64,000 nucleotides of DNA from Pogona vitticeps (lineage: Eukaryota; Chordata; Lepidosauria; Squamata; Agamidae). The stretch lies in the NCBI RefSeq assembly GCF_051106095.1, contig NC_135786.1, positions 203,423,501 through 203,487,500 of the forward strand, in the 5' to 3' direction. Position 1 is the stretch's first letter. Every line of letters begins with the position of its first letter. Positions 21,419 through 34,739 of the stretch are shown here, one piece after another. The notes under the pieces are model-generated. The model made no database searches, was not told where the DNA came from, and saw nothing but the letters and a program-made list of their open reading frames with translations. The translations under genes and the position numbers were made by a program.

Positions 21419-22375
21419 TATTAAAAAATAAACTAGCAGCTGAAATACTCCAAGATTTAGCAGTACTGTGATACTGTAATAAGAGAACAAGGACAATTTA
21501 TTCTGACCTGAAAATGCTTAAGATGTCTCGATAAATTAACTTAGGGAAACAATAATGATATGAATTGAAGATGGAAAAGAATTTATAATGTTTTTAAATT
21601 AACCGAATAAATGACAAGCACTAGGATAACAAGGGGGAAGAGGGATAATGTGAAGCCTTAATCCAGATGAATGACAGAATCCTTGTATCTGTTTGTGAAA
21701 ATGTTTTGTGATTAGGTCCCTTCAACTGTTGGTTTCACAGCATTTAAAAAAAAATAGTGTGTAAAAGAGAAAGTGTAAAATCATAAAACAAGGAAAATGT
21801 ATAAAAATTCAAAGAAATAGATGTGACTTTAAAAAACATATCTCTGGAAGCATTTAACTGAAGGAACTCCATTCCTACATATTCTCTCGTGGAACAGGTA
21901 TTCTGTCCAAGAAAAATGCATATATTAATGGACTATATGTTTTCACTTCTTGAAAATGCGTATTTACATGCTGCAACTTATCAGGCTGAACTTAACCAAA
22001 TCACTAAAATCCACCCTCTATGAAATTCCAAAGTAATTAGTTAGAACAAGTGAAGAAAGAGAGAGGCATACAGGCAAAGCATGATTTTGCTCTGACATAC
22101 ATTACTCACTGGGTTCTTGAGAAGTAACATACATACATAAGATAAAAACCTGTTTTTTGTACTAAGTGGGATGCAAAAGACATCAAAAAACAACAATCAC
22201 CATTTACTCAAGAAATATGGCCTGACAGAGACAAGAACTATTCCTTCCCAAGTTCTTCTAGTTCATGAACTGATCTGAATACAAGCTTGGATGTTCAGAC
22301 TTTTCTTAACCTTCACTAACTTATTATAAACCTTTTGGGCTCCTAATCTGTCAAATGTTCACTCTAGCTAAGAAA
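21419..22375. other. Intergenic AT-rich DNA, nothing recognised
   Basis: No gene or repeat family recognised. Confidence 0.5.
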
Positions 22376-22379
22376 AATA

Positions 22380-22600
22380 TGGGCCCTTTTTGGTACTCAA
22401 TAGTACAGGCGGACTGAGTACCCGGGTCAAGGTTCGTTCAGCCTTCCACCTTTCTGAGATCAATAAATTGAGTACCCAGCTTGCTGGGGGTGCAATGTGT
22501 AGCCTGCATAATAAAATTATAAACCACCCAGAGAGTGTTTTAAGCACTTCTGGGTGATATACTGTATAAGCAGTACACTTTGAATCATAGATCCTAAAGG
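22380..22600 (+). mobile_element. SINE with L2-like tail
   Basis: The text cttccacctttctgagatca, then gagtacccagcttgctgggg, then taaaccacccagagagtgtt and gggtgatatactgtataagc matches a common reptile tRNA-derived SINE whose 3' end imitates L2. The head is not well preserved. Confidence 0.65.
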
Positions 22601-23644
22601 CTTGCTGAGCAGCAATTCCTTTTTTAGGAGGCAGGGGAAATATGTGAGATGAGGCAAAGTTGAGAATCTAGAAAAACTAGAGGTTTCCCCTCCTAAAAAG
22701 ACCACTTCCATTCTAGTCTCTGATTTTTTTCAACTTGTAAGACTACCTTGTGATAAGTCACATGTCATATGGATACCTTCACTGAATTTTGATTTAGAGC
22801 CTGAAAGATCATCACAATTTAATTATAGCTGTTCATATATCTGATTATTCTAATGCTATGGCTCCTGCTGTTCAGAACCCATCCACCATCACTGTGGCAG
22901 CATCTACACTTCACACATAATAAGTATTTTGTTTTGTTTTCAGATTATTAATTTTGAAACATTTAAATTTTTTGGTTTGCTGGACCCATTAGTAAAACTT
23001 AAATATATTATGGCTAACTGTTTACCACAGGGATTGGTTAAATCATCAGGGGAAAGCCCATTAAAATGGTGACATTGTCAGATAACATGGTGGGGCTTCT
23101 TTGGCTGCTTTGAGCCTTTGCGATTACATCTTTAACACATCAATAACTTAGCCTCTGGTTAGTGAGGCTTGCAGAAGCATGACTAATCGGCAGATGAAAG
23201 TGTCTTTGTGGGGATTAGCTTTAATGAAAAGAAAAAGGATAGTTATTTTGGTAGGTTGAAATCTTCCATAAATCAAAGCAAATACTGACAAAGCAGGTTC
23301 ATACAGTAAGAATGAGGCTATTGTGGGTGAAATTAAGGGAACAGCTACTTTTATATAAATCACAGGCTAGGGTAGCATTTGTGGGAGAGACCATGGGAAC
23401 AAGGCCATTTAACTTCAGATATATTTTTTAAAAGCAATGTTTGGCCACTGTTATAAGTTTTTTTTTGCTAAACCAAACCAAACAAAGTCCCAACAGATGG
23501 ATGAGGCTCCATTATTTGATTTTGTTTTGTTTCCCCCTTCTTACTCTTTTCTTCAGAAGATGCTTGAAATTTCCAGCCAGATTCTGCAGGGAGGCATATT
23601 AGCCAGAATACACTGCACAGGGTGCATCAACTGGTATTCCAGTC
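22601..23644. other. Intergenic AT-rich DNA, nothing recognised
   Basis: No gene, RNA or repeat family recognised. Confidence 0.5.
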
Positions 23645-23657
23645 ACAAGACCAAGAT

Positions 23658-23844
23658 TTGTTGTTGTTTAGTCATTAAGTTGTGTCCGACTCTTCATCAC
23701 CCACTGCCTCCCAGGGTTTGGTCAAATTCATGTTGGTAGCTTTGATGACACTGTCCAACCATCTCGTCCTCTGTCATCCCCTTCTCCTCTTGCCTTCACA
23801 CCTCCCCAACATCAAAGTCTTTTCCAGGGAGTCCTCTCTTCTCA
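23658..23844 (-). mobile_element. BovB LINE, 187-bp 3' end with TSD
   Basis: The minus strand matches the BovB 3' terminus, ending in the tcggacacaact-type tail. It is flanked by a 13-bp target duplication with one mismatch: acaagaccaagat (23645-23657) and acaagaccacgat (23845-23857). A tail-only insertion. Confidence 0.9.
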
Positions 23845-23859
23845 ACAAGACCACGATAC

Positions 23860-26800
23860 TGAAAGGCAATTTCCCCCCAATGTTCTTTTCAAATAAGTGT
23901 GTGTTTGTGCAAAGAATACATAGTCATCCATTCATTGTTTCAATGGATCTAGTAAAAGAATTATTCTATCTCAGTTCTTCCAGGTAGAATTATCTTCTCA
24001 AGGAAACTGAATTTCTTACTACTGCAGCTGGAACCAACGAGCCTTATTTCACTGGGTATAAAGTTGCCATTCGTGAATAGACTCTTGCATAGTTATGCCA
24101 ACTGGGTAACCTTTGAAGGCCAATTGTCCCAGTCAGGAAATCATGATAGACGTTATCAGTTGCATACCGAGTTGTGTTACCCAGCATGCAATTGATCATG
24201 TCTGTGGTGATTTCTTAATTTTGGGCAATTGGCCTCTAAAAGTTACGTCATTTGTGCTATGCCAGGGTAGCTGATTTCAGGTGCTATGATAAACTAGTGA
24301 GCTACAGAGTCTAGAATAAATGCCTTTTTGGAGTCCCAACTCCCATGCTGGCTGGAGGATTCAGGGAGTTGTAATCCAAAGGACAAATATTTTTTGGCCT
24401 CTGGAGCTGTCCCATGTTACCACCAGCTATCAAAAATGAGAAAAGATCTGATCTGCATCCACCCTGGTATCTTTCTTCAGCAAATAGCATACTGAATTTG
24501 TAATCTCTTGTGTTTGAAAATTTTAAACTGAGCCACCCATTGTTCTGCTCTGTTTCTCTCACTGGTAACTTATAGGTTATTTCTGTTTCTATGGGAAAAG
24601 CTAGACCATTTCCTTCTTATTGAAATGATCTCATGTGATCCAGACCTTTGACATTCTGAAGGTGGTAAAAAGACAAGAGCAGTGATTGCAAACAAATGCC
24701 CTGATTTGTTATTTTTTGTTGTTTCTCTAGTGTTTCTCTGAATAACGGGCAACCTTAGTGTAATTCATTAGAAGGATGACTAAGAATGAGCGCATGAATA
24801 TAGCCAGAGGGAAAGGGAATTACCCAGATGGTGTGTTCATGTCACTGTCCAGGGCAAGCAAGATTAATTCCAGCAATGAGCAGAAACAAGCACCTTAAAA
24901 CAGATGGTCAACCGAGTCACATTATTTAGCAGAATGCAGTATTACCATAAAGAAGCTGTATATCAATCTCCACTTACCATCAGCATTACTTTCAGTACTT
25001 AATGTGATTGCTATATAATGCCAATTACAGCCTGTTGTTGATATTGCCCCTGCCACTGAAAATTTCACAAACCTGTGCATGGCATTTCAGCTGATTCCTA
25101 AGCTGGAAGAGGTGTCATGATGCTCTCGTCCTTTGCTTTCCTGCCAACAGACTGAAAGAACCACACTTTTAATGTATCTCACTGCTTACTTTTCTGTGAG
25201 CATGTTGCCATCATGAGCTGATCTTACATCCACCTGTATCTATCAGATATAGATTTTTCTTCAGTCAAGACACTTATGTAACAGACTAGACAAGACAAAG
25301 AGGGAGCACACTAGAGAAACCCAACTGCCCATCTCTACTCCCCCTGCAAACATATAGCTGCTGGGAAATTGTAATTCTCCATATCCAGCTCTGCTCACCT
25401 CTCCTCTAAGGTTATGATAGGTTATTTTCCTTGTAACTGGAACAAAGACGTATCCTGTGCCAGGAAGAATTACATACTAGATCTCAAACATACTGGGTTA
25501 ATTATACAAACTATTAAGAATCAACAGAGCTTTGTTTAAAAGCAGCCTACGGTTCTCTTAATATTTATATGTTATCATATGTAAAACATTTATTGGAGGA
25601 GATGAGCTGGCTGCTTTTAAAACCAATTCTTTCCATGTGGTATTCAAAGCTTTGAATTTTTAACAGTGCATAACACACTTTATGCTTTAAAAATGCCAAG
25701 TCTGTAATAAAGAAGCTAAAGGAAGGGTGTATTTTAATTTTATTTTACCACCAACTAATGCAATAAACCAATTATCTGTTGTTATTTTTCTGTATGTGTT
25801 TGTATTACATTGCTGAGTTTGTCAGCCTGACCCAACAATGAAGACTATATATAGGACATGATTTTGGTGCATGGAACTGCTCTAGTAGTCAGCAGCAAGC
25901 TGCAGCACCAGGAGGGAAAACTGTGAGGCTGGCTACCTAACTAATTTATCCCGAATTTAGGTTTGCTGATAGCGCAGTAAAGTTTGATCTAATTTTAAGT
26001 GATCACACAGCACAAAACTGATCTAGACCCTGACTGCCCTTGTCTGGTGTGCCTTTGTACCTTTTTGCTTAACCAGCAGGGGCTGCTCCCTTTTGGTGCA
26101 AGCAAAAACTCAGTTTTAGTTCACAATTATCATTCATGTGGCTATGGATCTCTCTCCAAAACTGCAGTGTGTGTGAACAAACAAAAAGAGCAGTTTCCAC
26201 AGGAAGCGAGCCAACTAGGCTGACCCAGCCTGCTACAGATTCTCCATGTAGACAAACACAAAGTTGAGCAAAGAAGGCTGTTATACGAGCTCTCACATTC
26301 TACAAAGATATCAGAAGCATGGTACTTTTGAACCTCCACTGTCTATCCTCTACATGGGGAAAGCTTTGAGTTGTTTTATTGCTTTCGTACTGCAACCAGC
26401 TTAAATGTTTTTTTTAAAATATGTCCATAGATATTAAAACTTGTATTTCCATGCCTCAAACCAGCCTGATAGTTTTGTCCTCTAACTTAAACATATAATT
26501 TATTATTTTGTTATCACAATACTTCCGTACATGCAGATTTTCTCTACAATCGGTTCCATTGCTAATCTTATGTACCTCTTGGTTGGAGTCCTCATTTGTT
26601 TGCTTCTATTCTACACTTACTATTCTTAAACCTTTTCACAACCCTTTCTTAGCTTTCAGAAGATCTTTCTTTTACATTAGGATTCTACTGAGTTATAGGA
26701 ATTTTGTAGAATAAAATTAACCACTCCCACTCTGGACAGTGGTGCAGGCTAGAGTATTTCTTTTACTCCTTCCAGTGGAAATATTGTGTTGTACTAGCTA

Positions 26801-28065
26801 GTCCAGTCTTGTCTAAATATTCCTCACTTGGCTCTCATGTACACCCCATCCTAAAAATGCAGACCTTGGGGTGGATTGTTTACAAATTAATGGAGTAATG
26901 AATGAAATACGTAGCTTTCTTTGAAACACACAAAGCTCTGCTGTGTCCTCAACCAAAAGATTATTCTAGCTGCTGTAGCTCTGGCTCACCCTCTCCTTAA
27001 CACCAAGATTTCGGTACTCAGTGATCTCAAGCATTTTACTTACAGACTGATCGTACAGCTCCTAACCAAATTCATGGCCTTCTTGGCTCCCTTGGGAGTA
27101 TTCAGGGAAAGAACAGAGTATGCTGGGTAGGAGCTGAATTACATTGCAAGCGTTTAGGGGTGTATAGCTTTTTGTCCTGCACGCTTCTGTTGTAGTATAA
27201 TGAAAAACAGCACAGCTCACATCAGATCAGAACTCTTGGGAATTCAGGTGCTTGGCATTCTTGGCTGCTAAAAGGGAATATGGCAGAATGAAAGGAAAGA
27301 AACACATCCTTAAATCTAGGAGGAAAGCATTTATATCAATCTCTGTTGCAAACACACTGGGGCTCCTAAGTTAAGAGCTTCCTAACTTTAGATTTATCCT
27401 GATATGTTTTGGTATGAAATGGGAGATATTTTGAGTAGCAGATGAGCTGTTCCAAAACTGCGCCATGCCACACGTGACTGCTGATCCTTGCTAGGACAAA
27501 CAGCAGACCAGAGGATTGCAGGATCAGTGGAAAGGGTGGTGTAAAACAGAGACACTGGTGACTCACAGAAGGACATTTTATTCTTGTAATATCCACCACC
27601 GTCTGTTACTCTGAGCCGCAGTCCATCTGAACAAGGGAAGAAGATGTGGCCCACCAAACCTTCACAGTGTGCTTTTCCTTGGTTCTACCCTCTCAACAGG
27701 ATCTATTAAATACTGTGTCATAGAGAACTTAGGGTCAAAGTAGATGCTATAGCAAATGTATCATCTGAGTGTTGTACCCAAAATGCAAAAGAAGCCTCCT
27801 CATAAATAAACAAAAGATAAAGCAAGGTAACTTGCAGGCCACAGGCTGCACAAATTTTGCAGTGTGTCTGTTTATGTACATTAAAAAAATAAATACCTTT
27901 AGAATCCAAGAGGAAAGCACTCCCTAACACCTATGGCTCCTATTGTGTCCCAACTGAGTCTAAGGTTGGGTCCCTTGCCTAATATATGGCAAGAATTTTG
28001 TCCTCCTTGAACACCCTCCTATCTTGCCCTATGACCTGTTATGCCAACACATCACAGCCATCTAC
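23860..28065. other. Long intergenic stretch, little recognised
   Basis: Mostly AT-rich single-copy-looking DNA. 24325-24410 has opposed gagttgta / ccaactccca text like a decayed hAT MITE. Overlapping open frames at 25999-26339 on both strands have no recognisable domain. No exon with convincing splice sites was found. Confidence 0.45.
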
Positions 28066-28067
28066 AT

Positions 28068-28130
28068 ATATAATTTATTTATTTATTTATTTATTGGACT
28101 TATATACCGCCCCATAGCGATAAGAAGACA
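28068..28130 (-). mobile_element. L2 3' tail fragment
   Basis: A (TTTA)n run at 28073-28094 is followed by gacttatataccgcccca, the complement of the L2 3' terminal box. The tail alone remains. Confidence 0.65.
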
Positions 28131-28516
28131 TCTTGCAATTTGGCAGATAAAAGCCTGACTATATTAGTGTAATTCCCTTTTTTAAAAGTTGAAAATCACA
28201 CAATTTACCACAGCCTGTCCGATGTGGCCACACACAGATGTATCTCAGGCTGATTTTAACCAATGTGTTATTTAAAGTGACGTTGATGAGAATATTCATT
28301 AAATTAAGCTGTAAAAGGACATCTGTAGGACTCAGGAACAGTGCTTTCATGAGTCATTAATGATGGAAAGAAACTAAGGATCTGAACAAATGATGTGGTT
28401 AGCACATTATTATAAGGGGGAACTCCCTTTAGAAGTTAAATTAATGTTTGTCCTAACTGAAGCCTAGAAAGTTGCAAATTAGCTAGCTGTTGGTTTATAA
28501 CTGGCCATTGGGAGAT

Positions 28517-29805
28517 TGCTGTTGTTTAGTCATTAAGTCATGTCTGACTCTTCGTGACCCCATGGATCAGAGCACGCCAGGCCCTCCTATCTTCCACTGC
28601 CTCCTGGAGTTGTGTCAAATTCATGTTGGTTGCTTTGGTGACAATGTCCAACCATCTTGTCATATGTCAGCCCCTTCTCCTCTTGCCTTCACACTTTCCC
28701 AGCATTAGGGTCTTTTCCAGGGAGTCTTCTCTTCTCATGAGATGGCCAGAGTATTGGAGACTCAGCTTCAGGATCTGTCCTTCCAATGAGCACTCAGAGT
28801 TGATTTCATTCAGAATGGATAGGTTTCTTCTCTCTGCAGTCCAGAGAATTCTCAAGAGCCTCCTCCAGCACCACAAATCAAAAGCATCAATTCTTCGGCC
28901 TTCTTTATGGTCCAGCTCTCACTTCTATACATTGCTACTGGAAAAAACATAGCTTTGACTATGCAGACCTTTGTCGGCAAGGTGATGTCTCTGCTCTTTA
29001 AGATGCTGTCTAAGTTTGTTGTCGCTTTCCTCCCAAGAAGCAGGCATCTTTTAATTCCATGGATGCTGTCACCATCTGCAGTGATCATGGAGCCCAAGAG
29101 AGTAAAATCTGTCACTGCCTCCATATCTTCTATTTGCCAGGAGTTGATGGGACCAGTGGCCATGATCTTAGGTTTTTTTTATGTTGAGCTTCAGACCATT
29201 TTTTGCGCTCTCCTCTTTCACCCTCATTCAGAGGTTCCTTAATTCTTCCTCACTTTCTGCCATCAGAGTAATATCATCTGTATATCTGAGGTTGTTGATA
29301 TTTCTTCTAGCAATCTTAATTCCAGTTTGGGATTCATCCAGTCCTGTCTTTCGCAGGATGAATTCTGCATATAAGTTAAATAAGCAGGGAGACAATATAC
29401 AGCCTTGTTGTACTCCTTTCCCAATTTTGAACCAATCAGTTGTTCCGTATCCAGTTCTAACTGTTGCTTTCTGTCCCATGTATAGATTTCTCAGGAGATA
29501 GATAAGGTGGTCATGCACTCCCATTTCTTTAAGAACTTTGTTGTGGTCCACACAGTCAAAGGCTTTTGCGTAGTCAATGAAGCAGATGTTTTTCTGGAAC
29601 TCTCTGGCTTTCTCCAAAATCCAGCACATGTTAGCAATTTGGTCTCTAGTTCCTCTGCCCCTTCAGAATACAGCTTGTACTCGGTCTCGGTCTGAGGCCT
29701 ACCTTGTAGGATTTTGAGCATAACCTTGCTAGCGTGTGAAATGAGTGCAATTGTACGGTAGCATTATTTGGCACTGCCCTTCTTTGGGACTGGTATGTAG
29801 ACTGA
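28517..29805 (-). mobile_element. BovB LINE, 5'-truncated, with 11-bp TSD
   Basis: A 1.29-kb minus-strand copy flanked by cattgggagat at 28506-28516 and 29806-29816. It covers the BovB RT from before the AKAFDCVDH block through GKGVQQGCILSP, YTDDITLMA (YADD altered to YTDD) and WCWRRLLRI to the 3' end. The frame is broken in several places: the two longest open pieces are 29228-29629 and 28852-29163, with others around them. It is therefore older than the copy at 17708. Confidence 0.93.
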
Positions 29806-29819
29806 CATTGGGAGATACC

Positions 29820-30824
29820 ACAGATTGTTTTCAAGTGTGATTGATCATGAAGATATATAGAATCATGGCATTAAAGTATAAATGCTTCATTGCCTAACTA
29901 CAAAGGTGATAAGGTGGCAGTTTGTGTGCTCCTGCCCTAATGCAGATGACTGTAAGGCACATTACCATAGTAAAATAGTATGGCAAAGGTTTTGCTGTTT
30001 ATAAAATAGTTTCATTTAGTTTTACTTCAGCAGCCTTCGAGGATGACACTAAGATTGATAAGCCACTGAAATGAAATATCCAAGGCAAGGGCAGCCCATG
30101 GATTAAGGGGAATGGGGTGAACTTACCCAGGACTCTGTGTCTTTGTTCACATGGAGAGTCTATACATAGCAGAAACCTTTCCTCTGCAGATTGTTTTTCA
30201 TGTAAGGATAGTGATGCTGCTAAGGAAACTCTCCTGCTTGCATAATGGGTGAAAGGAAGGTAAGCAAAGCCTGAATAGGGGTTATAAGATACTGATGTGC
30301 TTCAGGTGACATGTAGATGAAAAACAAATACACGAAATCAGCTGGATCCCAGATCCCATTAGATATTATGGGACCTTGTAGCAAAGGAATTTGTATTGAA
30401 TCATTCAAACATGGATACTTAGGGAGGAATATCTGGGAAGTAAAATCTTTATGGTACAGGAGGTTATTCCCTTTCCCTTTCTTTTATCTGAAGACAGTTT
30501 GTCCACAATCGATTGCCAAATAAATTGTAACTGTATTGCAACTGCTTTTCTCTCTCTCTCCTCTCTCGCATATGCGTGTGTGTGTGCACCCCCCACCAAT
30601 TTCAGTGTTTTGTTGAAAATACTTGATCCCTGATAAAGAAAAATGTCTTTTTAAAGAATGTGCTTAACTCTGTGTAATTCCCGAGAATAGTCAAATCTTT
30701 GTCTTGAGTTGCCAATGGGTATCCTACTGGTAACTGTGATCAAACCTGACATATATGCTGAAAATGTTCATATTTGGATTTATTAAATTTATGAGGCATA
30801 TTTGTTGGTCATTGTTTTGCTGTC
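29820..30824. other. Intergenic, nothing recognised
   Basis: Interrupted CT and GT runs at about 30549-30592. No gene or repeat family recognised. Confidence 0.5.
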
Positions 30825-30832
30825 ATCCAGAA

Positions 30833-30968
30833 CAGTGGTTCTTAACCTTTGTTACTCGGATGCTTTTGAACTGCAACTCCCAGAAACCCCAGTCAGGACA
30901 GCTGGTGGTGAAGGCTTCTGGGAGTTGCAGTCCAAAACTCCTGAGTAACCCAAGGTTGAGAACCAGTG
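30833..30968. mobile_element. hAT-type MITE with 8-bp TSD
   Basis: A 136-bp palindrome runs from cagtggttcttaacc to ggttgagaaccagtg, flanked by a perfect 8-bp duplication, atccagaa, at 30825-30832 and 30969-30976. The arms are about 50 bp. The core ggtggtgaaggcttctggga is shared with the elements at 3519 and 52497. Confidence 0.9.
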
Positions 30969-30979
30969 ATCCAGAAGAC

Positions 30980-33210
30980 TGAATTGCATCACCATGTTTC
31001 TTAAAAAAATCTTCCAACAGAACCAATAGTTCATATATGCCATGAAGAGTGCTGCAGTCCATGAAAACTTGCCAAATAAAACATGTTATGGTGTTTAAGG
31101 TGATTCACAACTTTCCCCCCCTGCAACAGATTAATATGGCTACCTTCTTCTTGAAATACTGAGAGAGAGATGTTGATGAGAACATACATTGCTTGTGTCA
31201 TAATCATTTTCCTAGCTCTGCTCTGCTTACAAACAATCCCACATTCAGGTTTAGGATCCAGCTACCTGAAGGAATGTCTGCTCTCATACCAATGTACTGA
31301 AGTCAAATTCCAAGGTTGCCTCAAAGGGCTTTCAACATCTGAGTTATGGCAGGTGGCTATCAGAAACAAAGCCCTCTCAATAGCACCTGTCTTGCGGTGC
31401 AGTATCCTTCCCAGAGACACTAACCTGACACCAACTTGGTTATCCTTTCAGAGGCCGGCAAAGATGTTTGTATTACTCCATGACTTAATTTTTTTTTACA
31501 TTATGTAGTTTATTACATTCTATTTTGATTTTGGAATTTTGTTTTTGCACCTGGAAACTTAGCCGAGTGATAGTATACTTACCTTAATCTAAAACAAACA
31601 AAATTGCAACTGCTAATATAATTAGGAATAATCAAACACAACCTTGGACATGAATGCACCAAAGAACTGAAATTTGTTTTAGGTTTGCTTTGTAATCATA
31701 GGGTCTTTAAGTCTGCTTTTTTTAAGACGTGAAAACTCATATTCTAGTTTTTTCCAGCAGCAACCAGATTCTGCAACACATACTATATTCTACAGTGTTC
31801 AACAGCCAAGCTGTGCCTCAGACAGGGAGACATCCTGTCTTTAACTCTGTCACCTTCATTGTCTTGCTGCAATGTATCAACAGTTTGGGACCATGGTTAT
31901 TGAGTACAGTAATACCTCCTCAAACATAGACCATCTGTTGAAAGGTTAAATGGAGTGTGCATTTGGGCTGAAATTGACCAGTTCAAATTCCTTCTTTTTA
32001 ATTGCATTAGCCCTTCAGTTTTCCTGATGAAAATCCTTCTCTTGTGTGCTTCGTTGGACCTTAGGGCCTAATTAAAATATTACTTGACAATAAAATTAAG
32101 GCTTGTAACTTGTTACAAATAGGTCCCCAAGCCCTTTAAAATAAGTGTGTCTATACTACATACATTCTAACTGTTCCAGTGAGCCACAATCCTTAATGAA
32201 TCTCAAATATGGCTCAGCAAAAATGGTATCATGGGTAACAGAAACAAATCCTGCCTTTGGCTCTGTAGGACTAGTAAGAATAAAAATAGCAAACCTGATT
32301 TTGTCAGGAAATTGCTTAGATAGGTGTTGGAATTCACAGACAATAGAGCAAGTTTATGATTATTAACATGTATAGCCTATGGCTAAACAGTGATACGACT
32401 TAAAGAAATACCACCTCAGGAAAAAATTAGCTCTTTGAATACTTCTTCAGATTAAGAACAAGTAGATAGTAAGTCTGTACAAAAACTGCTTTCCCTTTTC
32501 AATTTTTTACTCCTGTACAGTTCAAGGACAAGAGTTGTGGTATGAATATAACCTTCCCAATCCAGAATCCTCTAGACCAGGAGCTGACATCATGCAGCTC
32601 AAGGGCCCCAGTAATCCAAATGTGGCCCCCCAAGCACCCCTACTCTCCGAAGCATTTTTTAAAAATGAATTTTAAAAAACACATTTGTCTCTAAAATCCC
32701 CCTGTGCACCATGTTTTGAGGTCATTAGCACTTCAGGGGTTCTTATACATCAACCATAAAGCAGTTTATAAAATCAAGCCATTCAAGGGTTCAAGAGGTC
32801 TTTTTCAGTTTAAAAATAATTATTGTAAGGGAAAAAAACCCTCCAAGGTCCAGAGAAGGATATGTGCAGTCCATGTAGCTTTGGAGATCCACCACATTAT
32901 CCCAATTAAACACATATGGAGTGCACCACCTTGAGGAAGTCCAGGCTACTACTCACCTCGGATATATAGATCTTTGAAATGTTTTATAGACTCAAGAGTA
33001 TATGGACATTTAGAGGGCTGCTCACATAAAAAGCAGCCCACTAAAGAAAAAAAGCTACTTTCCGTAGCTTTTTTTTCTTTAGTGGAAGGTCATTTTGTTG
33101 TATGCAGTGTGGCCTACTTTTTCTCAATTGGCATTAAAGAGCACTAAACCCTCTTGTGAACACTGATAATCAGTTCAGATGATCAGAAGGCAACCAGTTT
33201 GTGCTTGAAA
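30980..33210. other. Intergenic, mostly unrecognised
   Basis: AT-rich. 32575-32660 (caggagctgacatcatgcag, then aatgtggccccccaagc) resembles a decayed hAT terminus. 33038-33082 is a near-perfect hairpin (cactaaagaaaaaaagcta / tagcttttttttctttagtg). No gene signal. Confidence 0.45.
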
Positions 33211-33217
33211 ATATGAG

Positions 33218-33533
33218 GAAGAACAGGTTGCTTACCTGTAGCTGTGGTTCTCCAAATGGTCATCTATGTATTTACATATAGGGATTAATCCTGTGCATGC
33301 AGAGACTTATTGGAACTAAAATTCAAGTGTTTTGGTGCGATCCTTGCCATTCCTCCTGGTAGGACAAATACATGATGAATCTGTTTCACCCTCAGCTCTG
33401 GAATGTGACTGCAGAAAGAAAGCAGCGGGGGTAAAGTTGACTTCTGGTGATACTCCAACGAGCAGGGTGTATGGTTGCATAGATGACTATTCAGAGAATC
33501 ACAGCTACTGTACAGGTGAGCAACTTGCTCTTC
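33218..33533. mobile_element. 316-bp element with ~50-bp inverted termini
   Basis: The left end (gaagaacaggttgcttacct, then gtggttctccaaatggtcat, ending catctatg at 33268) is matched in inverse by 33478-33533. The arms differ by a few substitutions and a 4-nt gap. No target duplication was found. It may be a non-autonomous DNA transposon or the termini of a larger element. Confidence 0.6.
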
Positions 33534-33534
33534 T

Positions 33535-34435
33535 TTGTCATTGTCTCTGTAAATCATGCTTATGGGAAATTAGCAAGCTTATCTACCAGGAGATGGTTGT
33601 CACTGGAGGACTGAGAATAAAATTGTGGTCACAAAAATGTCTTCATGGCACACTCCAAGATCCCTGCAAGAGTACCAGATGAGAGTCATTGGTACTGGGA
33701 GCCAGGGCAAGTCATGAAGGATAGTGATAACCAACTCTAGAGGTAGGGTTCACTGAGTGAGGAAGGAGAGGAAATTCTGCCACCTGATATGGTCCAATCA
33801 CCGCAAATATAGTTTTGGGCTGCTTTCAGGTCAAGTGCTATTTTTGGAGGGAATTGTATGAAGAATTTATTACCAGGCTGCGACAGAAAGAAACAGAGAT
33901 CTGGGTGAAAAGAGCCCTGAGTCTATGTCATGACATCTGGGATCTGGGGAAGATGGTGACAACAGGCATTGGAGAGGTTGATGAGATGAAGCAACCACGG
34001 CTAGCAAGGTCACCATGGGCCATAAGAATGGAATGTGCCTTGGAGCTTGGTAATAACTCTGGTGATATGGGAATAGTAGGGAAGGTGTAGAGAAGTGAGC
34101 CCAATAAAAGGAGTTAACAGTTGGGGTAGAAGAACAATGGTCTTGTTGTGGTTGCCAGTAAGAGGATTGAACTGAGAGAGAAGACAGCGTTGAAGTGGTC
34201 TCATGTGCAACCTCATGTAGCATAGCATGTTGACTTGCTGTGTATTCTAGGAGATGTTGGATGAGATTGGCAGAAGGGTGTTGGGAGGATAAATTATTGA
34301 GTGTGGCCTGAATCAGGATAAGCATCCTGTCTTATGGAAGCAATGTGTGTATCTTAAAGGGCTGCCCATGAATTCAAGATTGCTGGTTGGCAGAAAAAGT
34401 TTGTGAGAAGGCCCAAGGAGGTGAGGAGGGTGGTT
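33535..34435. other. Anonymous stretch, possibly retroelement-derived
   Basis: The minus strand carries a 151-codon open frame (33870-34325) with Ser/His-rich text and no recognised domain. Its compositional bias differs from the flanks. I could not assign a family. Confidence 0.3.
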
Positions 34436-34735
34436 CTTCAGCAGAGGGAATAGCCTTCCTCCGGAGATTCGCGAGGCCCCCATGCTGGGTACTTTTAAAA
34501 GCCAACTAAAAACATGGATGTACATCCAGGCCTTCCCTCCTGTCAACATTTGACTAGTTTCTCTTTTTTGCTATTTATCATTTACTATACTTTTGCACTG
34601 TATTTGTTATTGATTGTACTGTAATGTCCTTGTGTTATATTAATGTATATATGTTACACTGTAAGCCGCCCAGAGTGGTAGAATATACCAGATAGGCGGG
34701 ATATAAATTGAATAAATAAATAAATAAAATAAAGG
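34436..34735 (+). mobile_element. L2 LINE 3' end
   Basis: The plus strand encodes the L2 ORF C-terminus (GTFKSQLKTWMYIQAFPP) and then the 3' UTR. It ends taagccgcccagagtggtag, gcgggatataaatt and (AATA)n. Compare IFKNQLKTWLYRQAFPP in the 63462-64000 copy. Confidence 0.85.
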
Positions 34736-34739
34736 TTGG

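Noticed and set aside
25999-26339. Overlapping open frames on both strands as coding exons
   Set aside because: No conserved-looking block and no convincing splice sites at the ends.
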